Shown here one piece after another: positions 44,644-52,523 of a stretch of DNA of 64,000 bases. The notes beneath the pieces were generated by a model. The model saw only the letters and a program-made list of their open reading frames with translations. It ran no database searches and was not told the DNA's origin. The position numbers were made by a program, and so were the translations under genes. Each line of letters starts with the position of its first letter. Position 1 is the stretch's first letter. Source of the DNA: Spirochaetia bacterium (lineage in GTDB: Bacteria > Spirochaetota > UBA4802 > UBA5550); NCBI GenBank assembly GCA_009885955.1, contig VFJS01000055.1:62001-126000 (forward strand), in the 5' to 3' direction.

Positions 44644-46677
44644 CTATAACCGGTCAATAAATCCTAAAAATGAGATCATGATATCATATAACACAGGGCC
44701 CGTCATAACCAGCATAATGAAGACCAGGCCGTAAAGGATATAGTACTGGAGGTTGCCGTTCTGCAGGAAAGAAAAAATATCCGTCACCCTGCCGATGAGA
44801 TTCAGGAACCTGTCGATGAATATTCCTTCAATTTTATCATAGGGATGGGATTCCTGGGAAACAATTTTCGGGAAAATACCGGTTACGCCCTTTTTCCTGA
44901 TCTCAATAGACAACAGGGGTTCCGCAAGCTTGCGGTAATTCCGTATAAATGAGCTCGCCGTATACTGCAGTTTGCCGCCCGTAGCCGCATAACCGCATCC
45001 CCATGTCGGCCCGGCGCTTACAATCCTCCGCTTCATTATCATCCGCCGTATCAAAAAAAGAGACCCGGCAAGGAGATAAAATCCAAGGGAGCACCGGGCA
45101 ACGGATTTCATGATTCCCAGGAGAGGAAACTCATGGGACCTGAAATTGAATCCGCTTCCGCCGAAGAATAAATTAACCGGTTCACTGAGCACTTGTATGA
45201 TGATATCGGGAAAAATTCCAATGGCAACAATGGGCAGCATCACAGCTCCCATGGGGATCAGTCTGCCTATCCCCATCTCCACGGGTTCCCGTTCCAGTGC
45301 GGCCCTCGGTATGCCGAGGAACACCGTTCCGAAGGCCTTTGTAAAACAGATAATTGCCAGCCCCCCGATGATGACAAGGCCCAGGATGGAAAAAACAAGT
45401 ATCAGGAGAAAGGGGAGCCCTGCCGAGCTCAGACCCCCGAACATGGCCGAATATATCAGGAATTCCGAGATGAAACCGTTAAAGGGCGGAAGCCCGCAGA
45501 TGGCAAGCGCGGCAATAAGAAACATGAATGCCGTGCCGGGCATCCTCTTTATCAGCCCCCCCAGCTTTTCTATATTCATGGTCCCCGCGGCCTGGTACAC
45601 ATTCCCGGCAGCATAAAAAAGCAGAGATTTAAAGAGGGAGTGGTTCAACACATGAAGGAGGGCGCCGGAAAAGCCGAGAAAGGCGAGCATCCGGTTTCCG
45701 GTCCCCAGGCCGATGCACCCCAGGCCTATCCCCATGCCGATGATGCCGATATTTTCAATACTGTGATAGGCAAGGAGCCTCTTAAGATTATGCTGGATAA
45801 TCGCGAGCATAACGCCGTAAAGCCCTGACATAACCGAAATGATGAGAATGATATACCCCGCTGTGAGATAATCGAGCTGTATCAGAAGGAGCATCCTCAT
45901 GATGCCGTAAATGCCGATTTTGATGATAACACCGGACATGATTCCCGAAATATGGGACGGCGCGGCAGGATGGGCATGGGGGAGCCATGTGTGAAAAGGG
46001 ACAAAGCCGGCTTTGATGGAAAAACCGATAAAAAAACAGAAGAAAAGCCCAAGGTTGATTATCCCAGGCGATGACGCTGAAAAATTCCGCACCGCATCAA
46101 AGGAGAAGGAGTTCATTTTCACTGCCACCCATATGAAACCGGTCATGATGAACAGGACACAGATGTGCGACTGGACAATGTAGTTTATGCCTGCCCTGAT
46201 CGTCTCCTTCCTGTAATGCTCGAACATGACAAGGATAAATGCCGAAAGGGCCATTATTTCCCAGGCAATGAGAAAGACAAAGCCGTTCTGGATTGAACAA
46301 ATGGCAATGAGCGACGACAGGGCAAGGATAAATGATATGCAGTGCAGGGAGTATATGACCGGATCGACCCTGGACAGGTATGCCTTTAAATACTGGAATC
46401 CGTAAAAGGCCCCGGTGAGGAATGTAAAATTTATGACAAGGATAAAAAAGCCTGACAGGGCATCGATCCTTAATGGGATCTCCCCGGTAACAATGGAACC
46501 GGCAAAGAGAAATTCAGTATTGGAACCCATGAGCGACAGAACCGCGGGATATGCGCTCACGGCAGTAATAAATGTTACCGCAGCTAAGGTGATTATGCCT
46601 TTTATCCTTATGCTGAAAAAAGGGATCAATACCAGGGATGCGGCGGTACCGGCAATAAACAGGTAAAAAATGTTCAT
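44644..46677 (-). CDS. HyfB-like antiporter subunit (NuoL family)
   Basis: A 677-residue protein with about 16 membrane helices and the antiporter signature: AWEIMALSAFILVMFEH (TM5 Glu), FFIGFSIKAGFVPFHTWL (TM7 Lys) and LLAYHSIENIGIIGMG. The length fits hydrogenase-4 component B. It carries a C-terminal extension of two or more helices. It is the second gene of the operon, 36 bases after the MFS transporter stop. Confidence 0.9.
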   Translation of the reverse strand: MNIFYLFIAGTAASLVLIPFFSIRIKGIITLAAVTFITAVSAYPAVLSLMGSNTEFLFAGSIVTGEIPLRIDALSGFFILVINFTFLTGAFYGFQYLKAYLSRVDPVIYSLHCISFILALSSLIAICSIQNGFVFLIAWEIMALSAFILVMFEHYRKETIRAGINYIVQSHICVLFIMTGFIWVAVKMNSFSFDAVRNFSASSPGIINLGLFFCFFIGFSIKAGFVPFHTWLPHAHPAAPSHISGIMSGVIIKIGIYGIMRMLLLIQLDYLTAGYIILIISVMSGLYGVMLAIIQHNLKRLLAYHSIENIGIIGMGIGLGCIGLGTGNRMLAFLGFSGALLHVLNHSLFKSLLFYAAGNVYQAAGTMNIEKLGGLIKRMPGTAFMFLIAALAICGLPPFNGFISEFLIYSAMFGGLSSAGLPFLLILVFSILGLVIIGGLAIICFTKAFGTVFLGIPRAALEREPVEMGIGRLIPMGAVMLPIVAIGIFPDIIIQVLSEPVNLFFGGSGFNFRSHEFPLLGIMKSVARCSLGFYLLAGSLFLIRRMIMKRRIVSAGPTWGCGYAATGGKLQYTASSFIRNYRKLAEPLLSIEIRKKGVTGIFPKIVSQESHPYDKIEGIFIDRFLNLIGRVTDIFSFLQNGNLQYYILYGLVFIMLVMTGPVLYDIMISFLGFIDRL

Positions 46678-46713
46678 GATACTATTTTTTTCTATTCCCT
46701 CTTTATGTATATC

Positions 46714-48336
46714 CTAATGGTCGTGCGTAATGATATCCCTGTCTTTAGTCTCTTTCAAAAATATGACGCCTATAACCACTGTTATGAGGGAAACGATAAT
46801 CGGATACCAGAGCCCGTAATAGATGTCTCCTGTAGCGGCTGCCATGGCAGTCGCGAGCAGGGGCAGCATTCCGCCGAACCAGCCGTTCCCAATATGATAG
46901 GGGAGCGATATGGAGGTGTAGCGTATCCTTGTAGGGAAAAGCTCAACAAGAAACGCGGCGATAGGTCCGTAAACCATGGTAACATATATAAGAAAAATGA
47001 AAAGGATAAGCAGGGTCATGGGATAGTCGATTTTATCCGGATCGGCGCTGCTTTTGTACCCCTTGTCTTTCAAAGCGCTGTCCACGGCAGCCTGGTCCCA
47101 GTAGTCGATCTGTGTATCCCCTATTTTCACCGTTACTTCCCTTCCGTCAATCTCCTTCTCCATGGAGAAGCTCAAACCCTGCCTCGTGAGATGATCCTTC
47201 GCCCTGTCGCACGTGGAGAATTTACTCCATGGGCCTACAAATATATGAAAATTACAGTTATTTGCATCTGTGTGGATCGATATCCTGGTTTTTTCAGAGA
47301 AAGCCACAAGTTCAGGGTTTACATAATTCGACAGTGCCTTGAAGAGCGGAAAGTATGTTACCGCCGCGATAAGGCATCCGGCCAGGATTATCTTAAGACG
47401 GCCGATCCTGTCGGAGAGCCATCCGAAAAAGATAAAAAACGGCGCCCCCATGAGCAGGGATGATCCTATGAGAATATAGGTCGTCAGAAAGTCGACTTTA
47501 AGGGTAATCTGCATGAAAAACATGGCATAGAACTGCCCTGTGTACCATACAACGCCCTGCCCCATTGTTGCCCCCAGCAGCGCGAGGATGACATATTTAT
47601 TGTTCGGATATTTCAGGAAACTGTCGGTAAGGGGCGCTTTGGAGCCCTTACCCTCATCCTTCATCTTACTGAAGATCGGCGATTCTTTGAGCTTCAGCCG
47701 TATATAGACTGAAAAGGCAAGGAGTATTATGGAAAGCAGAAAAGGGATCCTCCAGCCCCAGTCTTCGAAAGATTTTTTGCCGATATAAACCCTGCATAAT
47801 CCGATGACAAGAAGGGCCATAAAAAAACCGATGGTGGCTGTTGTCTGTATCCAGCTGGTATTGTAACCCCTCCGTTTTGGGCCTGAATGTTCCGCGACAT
47901 AGGTTGCAGCGCCGCCGTACTCCCCTCCCAGTGCAAGGCCCTGCATGAGCCGCAGGAAAACAAGAATAACCGGGGCGCCCCAGCCCAGTGTGGCAAAGGT
48001 GGGGAGCAGGCCCACGTAGAATGTAGCCATTCCCATTACCACGATGGTCACAAGAAAAGTATATTTCCGCCCGATGAGGTCTCCGATTCTTCCGAATACC
48101 AGGGCGCCGAAGGGCCTTATTAAAAAACCTGCGGCATACATGGCAAAAGCGGAGAGGAGAGCTGCGGTTTCATTGCCCTTGGGGAAAAACAGCGCTGCAA
48201 AAAAAGGCGCAAGGGTGGCATAGAGATAAAAATCATACCACTCAAAAACTGTTCCAACTGACGAGGCAATAATGACCAGCCGCTCTTCCCTGGACATCGG
48301 CGCGTTTCCTTTAATTGGTTCTGTTGTAATGCTCAT
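46714..48336 (-). CDS. MFS transporter, metabolite:H+ symporter (MHS) family
   Basis: A 540-residue transporter with 12 membrane helices. MHS motifs are ASSVGTVFEWYDFYLYATLA in helix 1 and FGRIGDLIGRKYTF in loop 2-3, with GGEYGGAATYVAEH in helix 5. An extra hydrophilic loop of about 80 residues (about 345-430, with conserved cysteines) is inserted between helices 9 and 10. The family carries dicarboxylates, osmolytes or aromatic acids; the substrate is not predictable. AGAGGA precedes the ATG. It leads the Ehr operon, which hints at functional linkage. Confidence 0.88.
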   Translation of the reverse strand: MSITTEPIKGNAPMSREERLVIIASSVGTVFEWYDFYLYATLAPFFAALFFPKGNETAALLSAFAMYAAGFLIRPFGALVFGRIGDLIGRKYTFLVTIVVMGMATFYVGLLPTFATLGWGAPVILVFLRLMQGLALGGEYGGAATYVAEHSGPKRRGYNTSWIQTTATIGFFMALLVIGLCRVYIGKKSFEDWGWRIPFLLSIILLAFSVYIRLKLKESPIFSKMKDEGKGSKAPLTDSFLKYPNNKYVILALLGATMGQGVVWYTGQFYAMFFMQITLKVDFLTTYILIGSSLLMGAPFFIFFGWLSDRIGRLKIILAGCLIAAVTYFPLFKALSNYVNPELVAFSEKTRISIHTDANNCNFHIFVGPWSKFSTCDRAKDHLTRQGLSFSMEKEIDGREVTVKIGDTQIDYWDQAAVDSALKDKGYKSSADPDKIDYPMTLLILFIFLIYVTMVYGPIAAFLVELFPTRIRYTSISLPYHIGNGWFGGMLPLLATAMAAATGDIYYGLWYPIIVSLITVVIGVIFLKETKDRDIITHDH

Positions 48337-48534
48337 ATTTCCTCTTTAATCATTCCCGCAAACAATTCCATCAAATGCTCAGAGTAAATTTGCTGCACCT
48401 TATGCCAAAAATAGAATTTGAATATATACAAATATGACAATATATAAGCATCATTCAATAATGAAATCAGGTAAATCAAGCAATTTATAAAAACAAAATA
48501 TTTTTTTTAATTTATGGGATACTCGAATAATAAT
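48337..48534. other. AT-rich region upstream of the transporter-Ehr operon
   Basis: This region between the transporter start and the first MITE is A/T-rich and probably holds the operon promoter. I could not pick out a convincing -35/-10 pair on the minus strand. Confidence 0.3.
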
Positions 48535-48759
48535 GCCCTCACCCCCGGCCCCTCTCCCGGAATAGGGAGAGGGGTGCTAGTTATATTTATAATTCCTTAT
48601 AAAACATATAATTATATGAACACTTGGAGTCACTTATTATATAGTAAAAACTTTTTTTGTTAATTATTTTTGGGAAAAGATGTTTATAAAGAAATATTTA
48701 TGATATATACAAAAGCCCTCTCCCTACTGGGAGAGGGCGCGCAGAGCGCGGGTGAGGGG
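48535..48759 (+). mobile_element. MITE-like element, copy 1
   Basis: A 225-bp non-coding unit. It has terminal inverted repeats GCCCTCACCC and GGGTGAGGGG, always flanked outside by AT, a left hairpin arm (CCCTCTCCC paired with GGGAGAGGG, to 48576), a right arm with the same motif plus a GCGC hairpin (48715-48759) and an AT-rich core of 138 bp. A copy of exactly the same length, with a clearly related core, lies inverted at 49556-49780. The arms belong to a widespread class of palindromic repeats in bacterial genomes, but the complete two-arm unit is what defines it here. Confidence 0.8.
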
Positions 48760-48867
48760 ATTGGATTTATTAATATAAAGCCGATAGATAAGAAGTGTAG
48801 AAAAAATTTCAGGGAGCCTGAAATTAATATCCACAAGCTCCCCGATTATTGAATGCAGGTATAAAAT

Positions 48868-49203
48868 CTATTTTTTCAATGTAAATGTAACGGTGGTTGT
48901 GCTTGCAGTAGTATAAGCACCTCCTTCGCATTTCAATGAGACCTTGTCGGCGCTCTGCTTGCAGCTTGCGTTCTTGCCGCCGGCCAATTTGATATATATC
49001 TCGCTGGCATCAGCGCCGTATTCCCAGGGGAAAGTGCCTATCGGCCAGCCGGATACTGCTTTGGGGCCGGCAGCAACTGTTCCGCCGCCGAAATCAAGGC
49101 AGTAGGCATCATCTTTGGAACAGTATTTTCCCACTCCGCCGCAGGAAATGATAAATGCAAATGAAACCAACACCAATACTAATTTGACTGAATTTTTAAA
49201 CAT
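48868..49203 (-). CDS. Small lipoprotein, 111 residues
   Basis: From the ATG at 49203, preceded by GGAGGCACAG, the product is a lipoprotein with signal peptide and lipobox FIISCGG. The mature part is about 90 residues with four further cysteines that may form two disulfides, and it is rich in Gly, Ala and Thr. I know no family for it. It stands alone, bracketed by two inverted copies of the 225-bp MITE-like element, so it may have been carried or isolated by them. Confidence 0.7.
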   Translation of the reverse strand: MFKNSVKLVLVLVSFAFIISCGGVGKYCSKDDAYCLDFGGGTVAAGPKAVSGWPIGTFPWEYGADASEIYIKLAGGKNASCKQSADKVSLKCEGGAYTTASTTTVTFTLKK

Positions 49204-49555
49204 CTGTGCCTCCATCTAAAATAAAAAATTTTTTTATTATTAAGCGAATGCTTTCCGTTTTCCTTAATTACAGGGATGTATGCAGCCCGGGCAAATTGCC
49301 CATTCTCAATGCATGCTGATCGGCCGGAACTGCCCTGAATGGGGAAAACTATTATTAAACTTATTTTGAATTTATATATGAAAAAGGCAACAAATTTTTT
49401 ATATTAAAAGGAAATCAAATCCCTGGGATTAACTTAAAAAAGGCAGCCACAGAGGCACTGAGGCACAGAGAATTATGGAATATAATATTATTAATAAATT
49501 TGGCTCTTTCCGAATTATTGGTAAAACATTAAATTTTATTATCACCGAACTGCAT
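49204..49555. other. Non-coding stretch with a CACAGAG-type repeat
   Basis: This 352-bp gap holds a small repeat CCACAGAGGCACTGAGGCAC at 49447-49466, related to the longer element at 60840-60949. The lipoprotein gene's upstream region lies here but no convincing promoter was seen. No gene is evident. Confidence 0.5.
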
Positions 49556-49780
49556 GCCCTCACCCGCGCTTCGCGCGCCCTCTCCCAGTAGGGCGAGGGC
49601 TTGTATACATGTCAATAATACAAATCAATAATCATCTTTTTCTAAAACATTTAACAAAAAAAAGTTTATTCTCTATAATTAAGTGACCTCAAATGGTTAT
49701 ACGATAATATATTTTTAAGGAATTTTAAATATAACAATCACCCCTCTCCCTATTTCGGGAGAGGGGACGGGGGTGAGGGC
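49556..49780 (-). mobile_element. MITE-like element, copy 2 (inverted)
   Basis: Read on the minus strand this 225-bp unit aligns end to end with copy 1: left arm differing at about three positions, an AT-rich core with shared blocks such as AATTCCTTA, GTCACTTA and AACTTTTTTT, and the right arm with the CTACTGGGAGAGGGCGCGC motif. The terminal repeats are GCCCTCACCC and GGGTGAGGGC with AT outside. It sits six bases beyond the stop codon of the truncated antiporter gene. Confidence 0.8.
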
Positions 49781-49785
49781 ATCAT

Positions 49786-50172
49786 CTAAAAGAAAATGAA
49801 GGTTATTATGATAAAAAGCACCACGAGGAATGGAATCGAGTACTTGAACATGTACCCGAAAAAGCTCGGCATTTCGATCCCGGCCTCTTCTGCTATGGAC
49901 TTTACCATGAAATTCGGCGCGTTCCCGATATAGGTATTGGCCCCCATGAAAACGGAACCCATGGAGATGGCAAGCAGATAATTTGGATTTTCTGTTATGA
50001 GCCTGGTAACAGCAACAGCCTCCGGCACACCGGGATAGAGTTTCCCCAGGGCGCTGGAAAAGAATGTCAGGTACGTGGGCGCATTGTCAAGGAAACTGGA
50101 AAGGCTGCCAGATGCCCAGAAATAGTGGGCCGGTGTTGATACATTCAAGGGCTGACTTGACAGTAGGGTCCA
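49786..50172 (-). pseudogene. 5'-truncated sodium:proton/ion antiporter
   Basis: Only the C-terminal 125 or so residues remain: SLSSFLDNAPTYLTFFSSAL, GSVFMGANTYIGNAPNF, then KSIAEEAGIEMPSFFGYM and a last membrane helix. These are the conserved end of NhaD/citrate-transporter-like (ion transporter superfamily) proteins, which are normally 400-450 residues. The reading frame runs upstream into an IS66 fragment and stops. The missing N-terminal part is not found on the far side of the insertion, so a deletion accompanied the event. Confidence 0.82.
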
Positions 50173-50518
50173 TCAAGTTGCGCCTGAAGGGCATCTCGGT
50201 AAGGCTATCGGCTATGCCTTGAAGGAGCGGCCCAAACTCCTTGTCTATCAGACCGATGGAAGGGTATACATTGACAACAATCTCATCGAGAATGCGATCC
50301 GTCATTTCGTAATCGGCAGGAAAAACCGATTTTTCTCCGGCAGCCCTGACTGTGCAAAGGCAGGCACAACGTTCAAAAGCATTATCGAAACTACCAAAAC
50401 AACTGGTCTCGATCCCTACTGGTTCCTGCGTTACCTCATTGAACATCGCCTCTTACCTGTGGACTCAATGAAATGCGAGACCTCCTGCCTCAACGTATTG
50501 ACCCGGCAAAGTCGTTAA
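50156..50518 (+). pseudogene. IS66-family transposase fragment (C-terminal end)
   Basis: The plus-strand frame encodes GHLGKAIGYALKERPKLLVY, then DGRVYIDNNLIENAIRHFV, IGRKNRFFSGSPD and TTGLDPYWFLRYLIEH. This is the C-terminal end of an IS66 transposase including the final catalytic Glu region. No upstream two thirds, no companion TnpB and no terminal repeats are present. Its first bases overlap the reading frame of the antiporter remnant on the other strand, marking the junction. Confidence 0.85.
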
Positions 50519-50581
50519 AAAGTGATGGTTTGGTTCCTTTTCCAGGGCGAAATATTCAATTGCTATATAGAGGCTATCAGA

Positions 50582-52363
50582 TCAAAAAACCAGGCCAATA
50601 ATTGCTAAAATAATAAAAAGCCCCAATACTGTCAGGATGAGAGTTTGTGTGGCAGGGCGATAACGATCGGGACTATAGGCGGTATCCCCTTTTTTATCTT
50701 TAGTCATAATAAGCAGCGGATTTTTACCGAATTCAGCCAGGATACCCGCCAATTTATAAAACTGTGCCTCTATTACGTCAAAAGATTTATCCCAGGGATC
50801 GACTATATATTTACGGGTGAATTTTGCCGGTCTACGATAAAACCAATCCACATCGAGGGCAATTTTAGTATTTGGGGTAATGATTCCACGCATCAGCCAG
50901 AATACAATAAAAGTAAAAACCAGGATTTGAACGGTTTCGACGAAATGATGCAGTGTGAAGGGGTTCCATTCGACGGGAAAAGGCAGCCATTGATAAAGAT
51001 GTTTGGGATATAACCCGTGGAAAATACAGAAAAAAGCCACAATAATCATTCCGATATGCATATTAATGGGCGGATTTTCTACTTTTAGATCAGCCGGTTT
51101 ATCTTTAGCGAGCCAGGTGAAATAGGGGAGTTTTAAGCCGACACCAAGGAAAGTACCGACAGCAGCAAGCGTCATTAATAGCATAGCCCATTCATGGTGA
51201 GCTTCACCGGCAGCGGCAACGGTCATGCTTTTGCTGATGAAGCCATTGAACAGCGGAAAACCCGAAATGGAAAAAGCAGCAATCATATAAAGCCAAAAAG
51301 TCAAGGGTTGTTCTTTCCTCAAGCCGCCGATTTCGGTTAATGTACTCTTCCCGGTAGTGTGCAAAACAACGCCTGCACCCATGAAGAGCAGGGCTTTATA
51401 TAAGATATGACTGAAGGCATGGGAAACTGCGCCATTTATAGCCATGGCAGTACCGATACCGACTCCGGCTAACATGTAACCTACCTGGCTGATGATGTGG
51501 TAAGCAAGAATACGTCGGATATCATTTTCCAGGAGAGCGTAAACAACCCCATATATAGTCATAACGGTACCGAGAATCAGGAGAATTTCCAGGCCGGGAA
51601 ATACCCTGGCCAGGACGTATACGGCAGTTTTCGTGGTAAAGGCACTGAGAAAAACAGCACCGGTAACTGTGGCTTCTGGATAAGCATCGGATAACCAGGC
51701 ATGGAACGGAGGGACTGCGGCATTGATTATGATTCCCAGCAGCATTAACCATACTCCCGGGCCCATTTCTGGTTTGAGCTGGGTAACCATGATGTTTGCT
51801 CCGGGTCCCGATAAATATAGTAGTATACCGGCAAAGAGTAATCCGCCTCCAAGTACATGGAACAATAAGTAACGCAGGCCGGCCTTTTGTGATTCGCTGG
51901 TGCCTCTGGACCAGATCAGGTATGTAGAAGAAACAGCCATTATTTCCCAGAAAATGAAGAGAGTGAAAAAATCACCGGCAAAGGTTACACCGAGAGCTCC
52001 GCCAGCATATAAAAGAGCAGCGCACTGTTGACCGGTTTCTTTAATGTGGAAAGAATAAATGCCGCCAGCAGTGGCAATAAAAGCAAAAATTATCCCGAAA
52101 ACACGGCTCAGTGCATCCATCTTCAAGATAATTAATTGATAGTTCATAGTTGATACAGTGAGAATAGCACCGTCTTTCATGGTAAGAATGAGAATCAAAG
52201 ATGCCAGGGAAAAGAAAATAAAGGCATAAGAGCGTGTCTTCTGCGGCAGAACAGGGAGCATGAGAGCCCCGGCCAACAAAATAAAGGCTGGTGGTATAAT
52301 CAACTCAATCATTATAGTAATCCTCTTTTTTCTCCACGATAGGACCGAAAAGTTTCTTTCCAA
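50582..52363 (-). CDS. Mrp-type antiporter subunit D-like, third copy, with extended C-terminus
   Basis: A 593-residue NuoL/M/N-family protein with about 15 membrane helices. ISSTMT-type motifs are TFAGDFFTLFIFWEIMAVSS (TM5 Glu), INAAVPPFHAWLSDAYPEA and ILAYHIISQVGYMLAG. The C-terminal 100 residues have an amphipathic stretch (RKYIVDPWDKSFDVIEAQFY) and one last helix, as in NuoL-like subunits that form a lateral piston helix. It is the last gene of the operon. Its first 19 codons overlap the end of the 72-residue gene. Confidence 0.85.
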   Translation of the reverse strand: MERNFSVLSWRKKRITIMIELIIPPAFILLAGALMLPVLPQKTRSYAFIFFSLASLILILTMKDGAILTVSTMNYQLIILKMDALSRVFGIIFAFIATAGGIYSFHIKETGQQCAALLYAGGALGVTFAGDFFTLFIFWEIMAVSSTYLIWSRGTSESQKAGLRYLLFHVLGGGLLFAGILLYLSGPGANIMVTQLKPEMGPGVWLMLLGIIINAAVPPFHAWLSDAYPEATVTGAVFLSAFTTKTAVYVLARVFPGLEILLILGTVMTIYGVVYALLENDIRRILAYHIISQVGYMLAGVGIGTAMAINGAVSHAFSHILYKALLFMGAGVVLHTTGKSTLTEIGGLRKEQPLTFWLYMIAAFSISGFPLFNGFISKSMTVAAAGEAHHEWAMLLMTLAAVGTFLGVGLKLPYFTWLAKDKPADLKVENPPINMHIGMIIVAFFCIFHGLYPKHLYQWLPFPVEWNPFTLHHFVETVQILVFTFIVFWLMRGIITPNTKIALDVDWFYRRPAKFTRKYIVDPWDKSFDVIEAQFYKLAGILAEFGKNPLLIMTKDKKGDTAYSPDRYRPATQTLILTVLGLFIILAIIGLVF

Positions 52364-52523
52364 ATAAGATCAATACTACACTTCCTCCAGCGCCAAACCA
52401 GATCCAAAACAGGGGTATTTTAAACGGCAAATGGCTAACTTCACCATGCTGTCCGGCAAATTCCGCCACTATGGAGGCAACGGTTACTAATCCCAATATA
52501 ATCCAATGCCATAATTTCATCAC
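52305..52523 (-). CDS. Small membrane protein within the Mrp operon
   Basis: A 72-residue protein with two membrane helices (LWHWIILGLVTVASIVAEFA; FKIPLFWIWFGAGGSVVLIL) and a charged tail KKEDYYND. Its start overlaps the stop of the upstream antiporter gene and its end overlaps the start of the next, so it is translationally coupled to both. No family is recognised. A small assembly or lipid-contact subunit of the complex is plausible from position. Confidence 0.65.
   Translation of the reverse strand: MMKLWHWIILGLVTVASIVAEFAGQHGEVSHLPFKIPLFWIWFGAGGSVVLILFGKKLFGPIVEKKEDYYND

Noticed and set aside
45193-45828. A 211-codon plus-strand frame inside the HyfB-like gene
   Set aside because: It lies wholly antisense to a conserved membrane subunit, has no ribosome-binding site and its composition (Gly, Lys, His, Pro) is that of a shadow frame.
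39345-46677. Reading the operon as a group 4 NiFe hydrogenase or as respiratory complex I
   Set aside because: The large subunit lacks both CxxC pairs needed for NiFe, and the NuoE/F/G input module and quinone-site cluster ligands of complex I are missing.
48535-49780. The repeated GC-rich units as a CRISPR array
   Set aside because: There are four hairpin arms in two mirrored elements, with long related AT-rich cores in place of short unique spacers, and no cas gene.
50219-50518. The IS66 open frame as an intact small gene
   Set aside because: It corresponds only to the last quarter of an IS66 transposase and its frame opens directly out of the antiporter remnant on the other strand.
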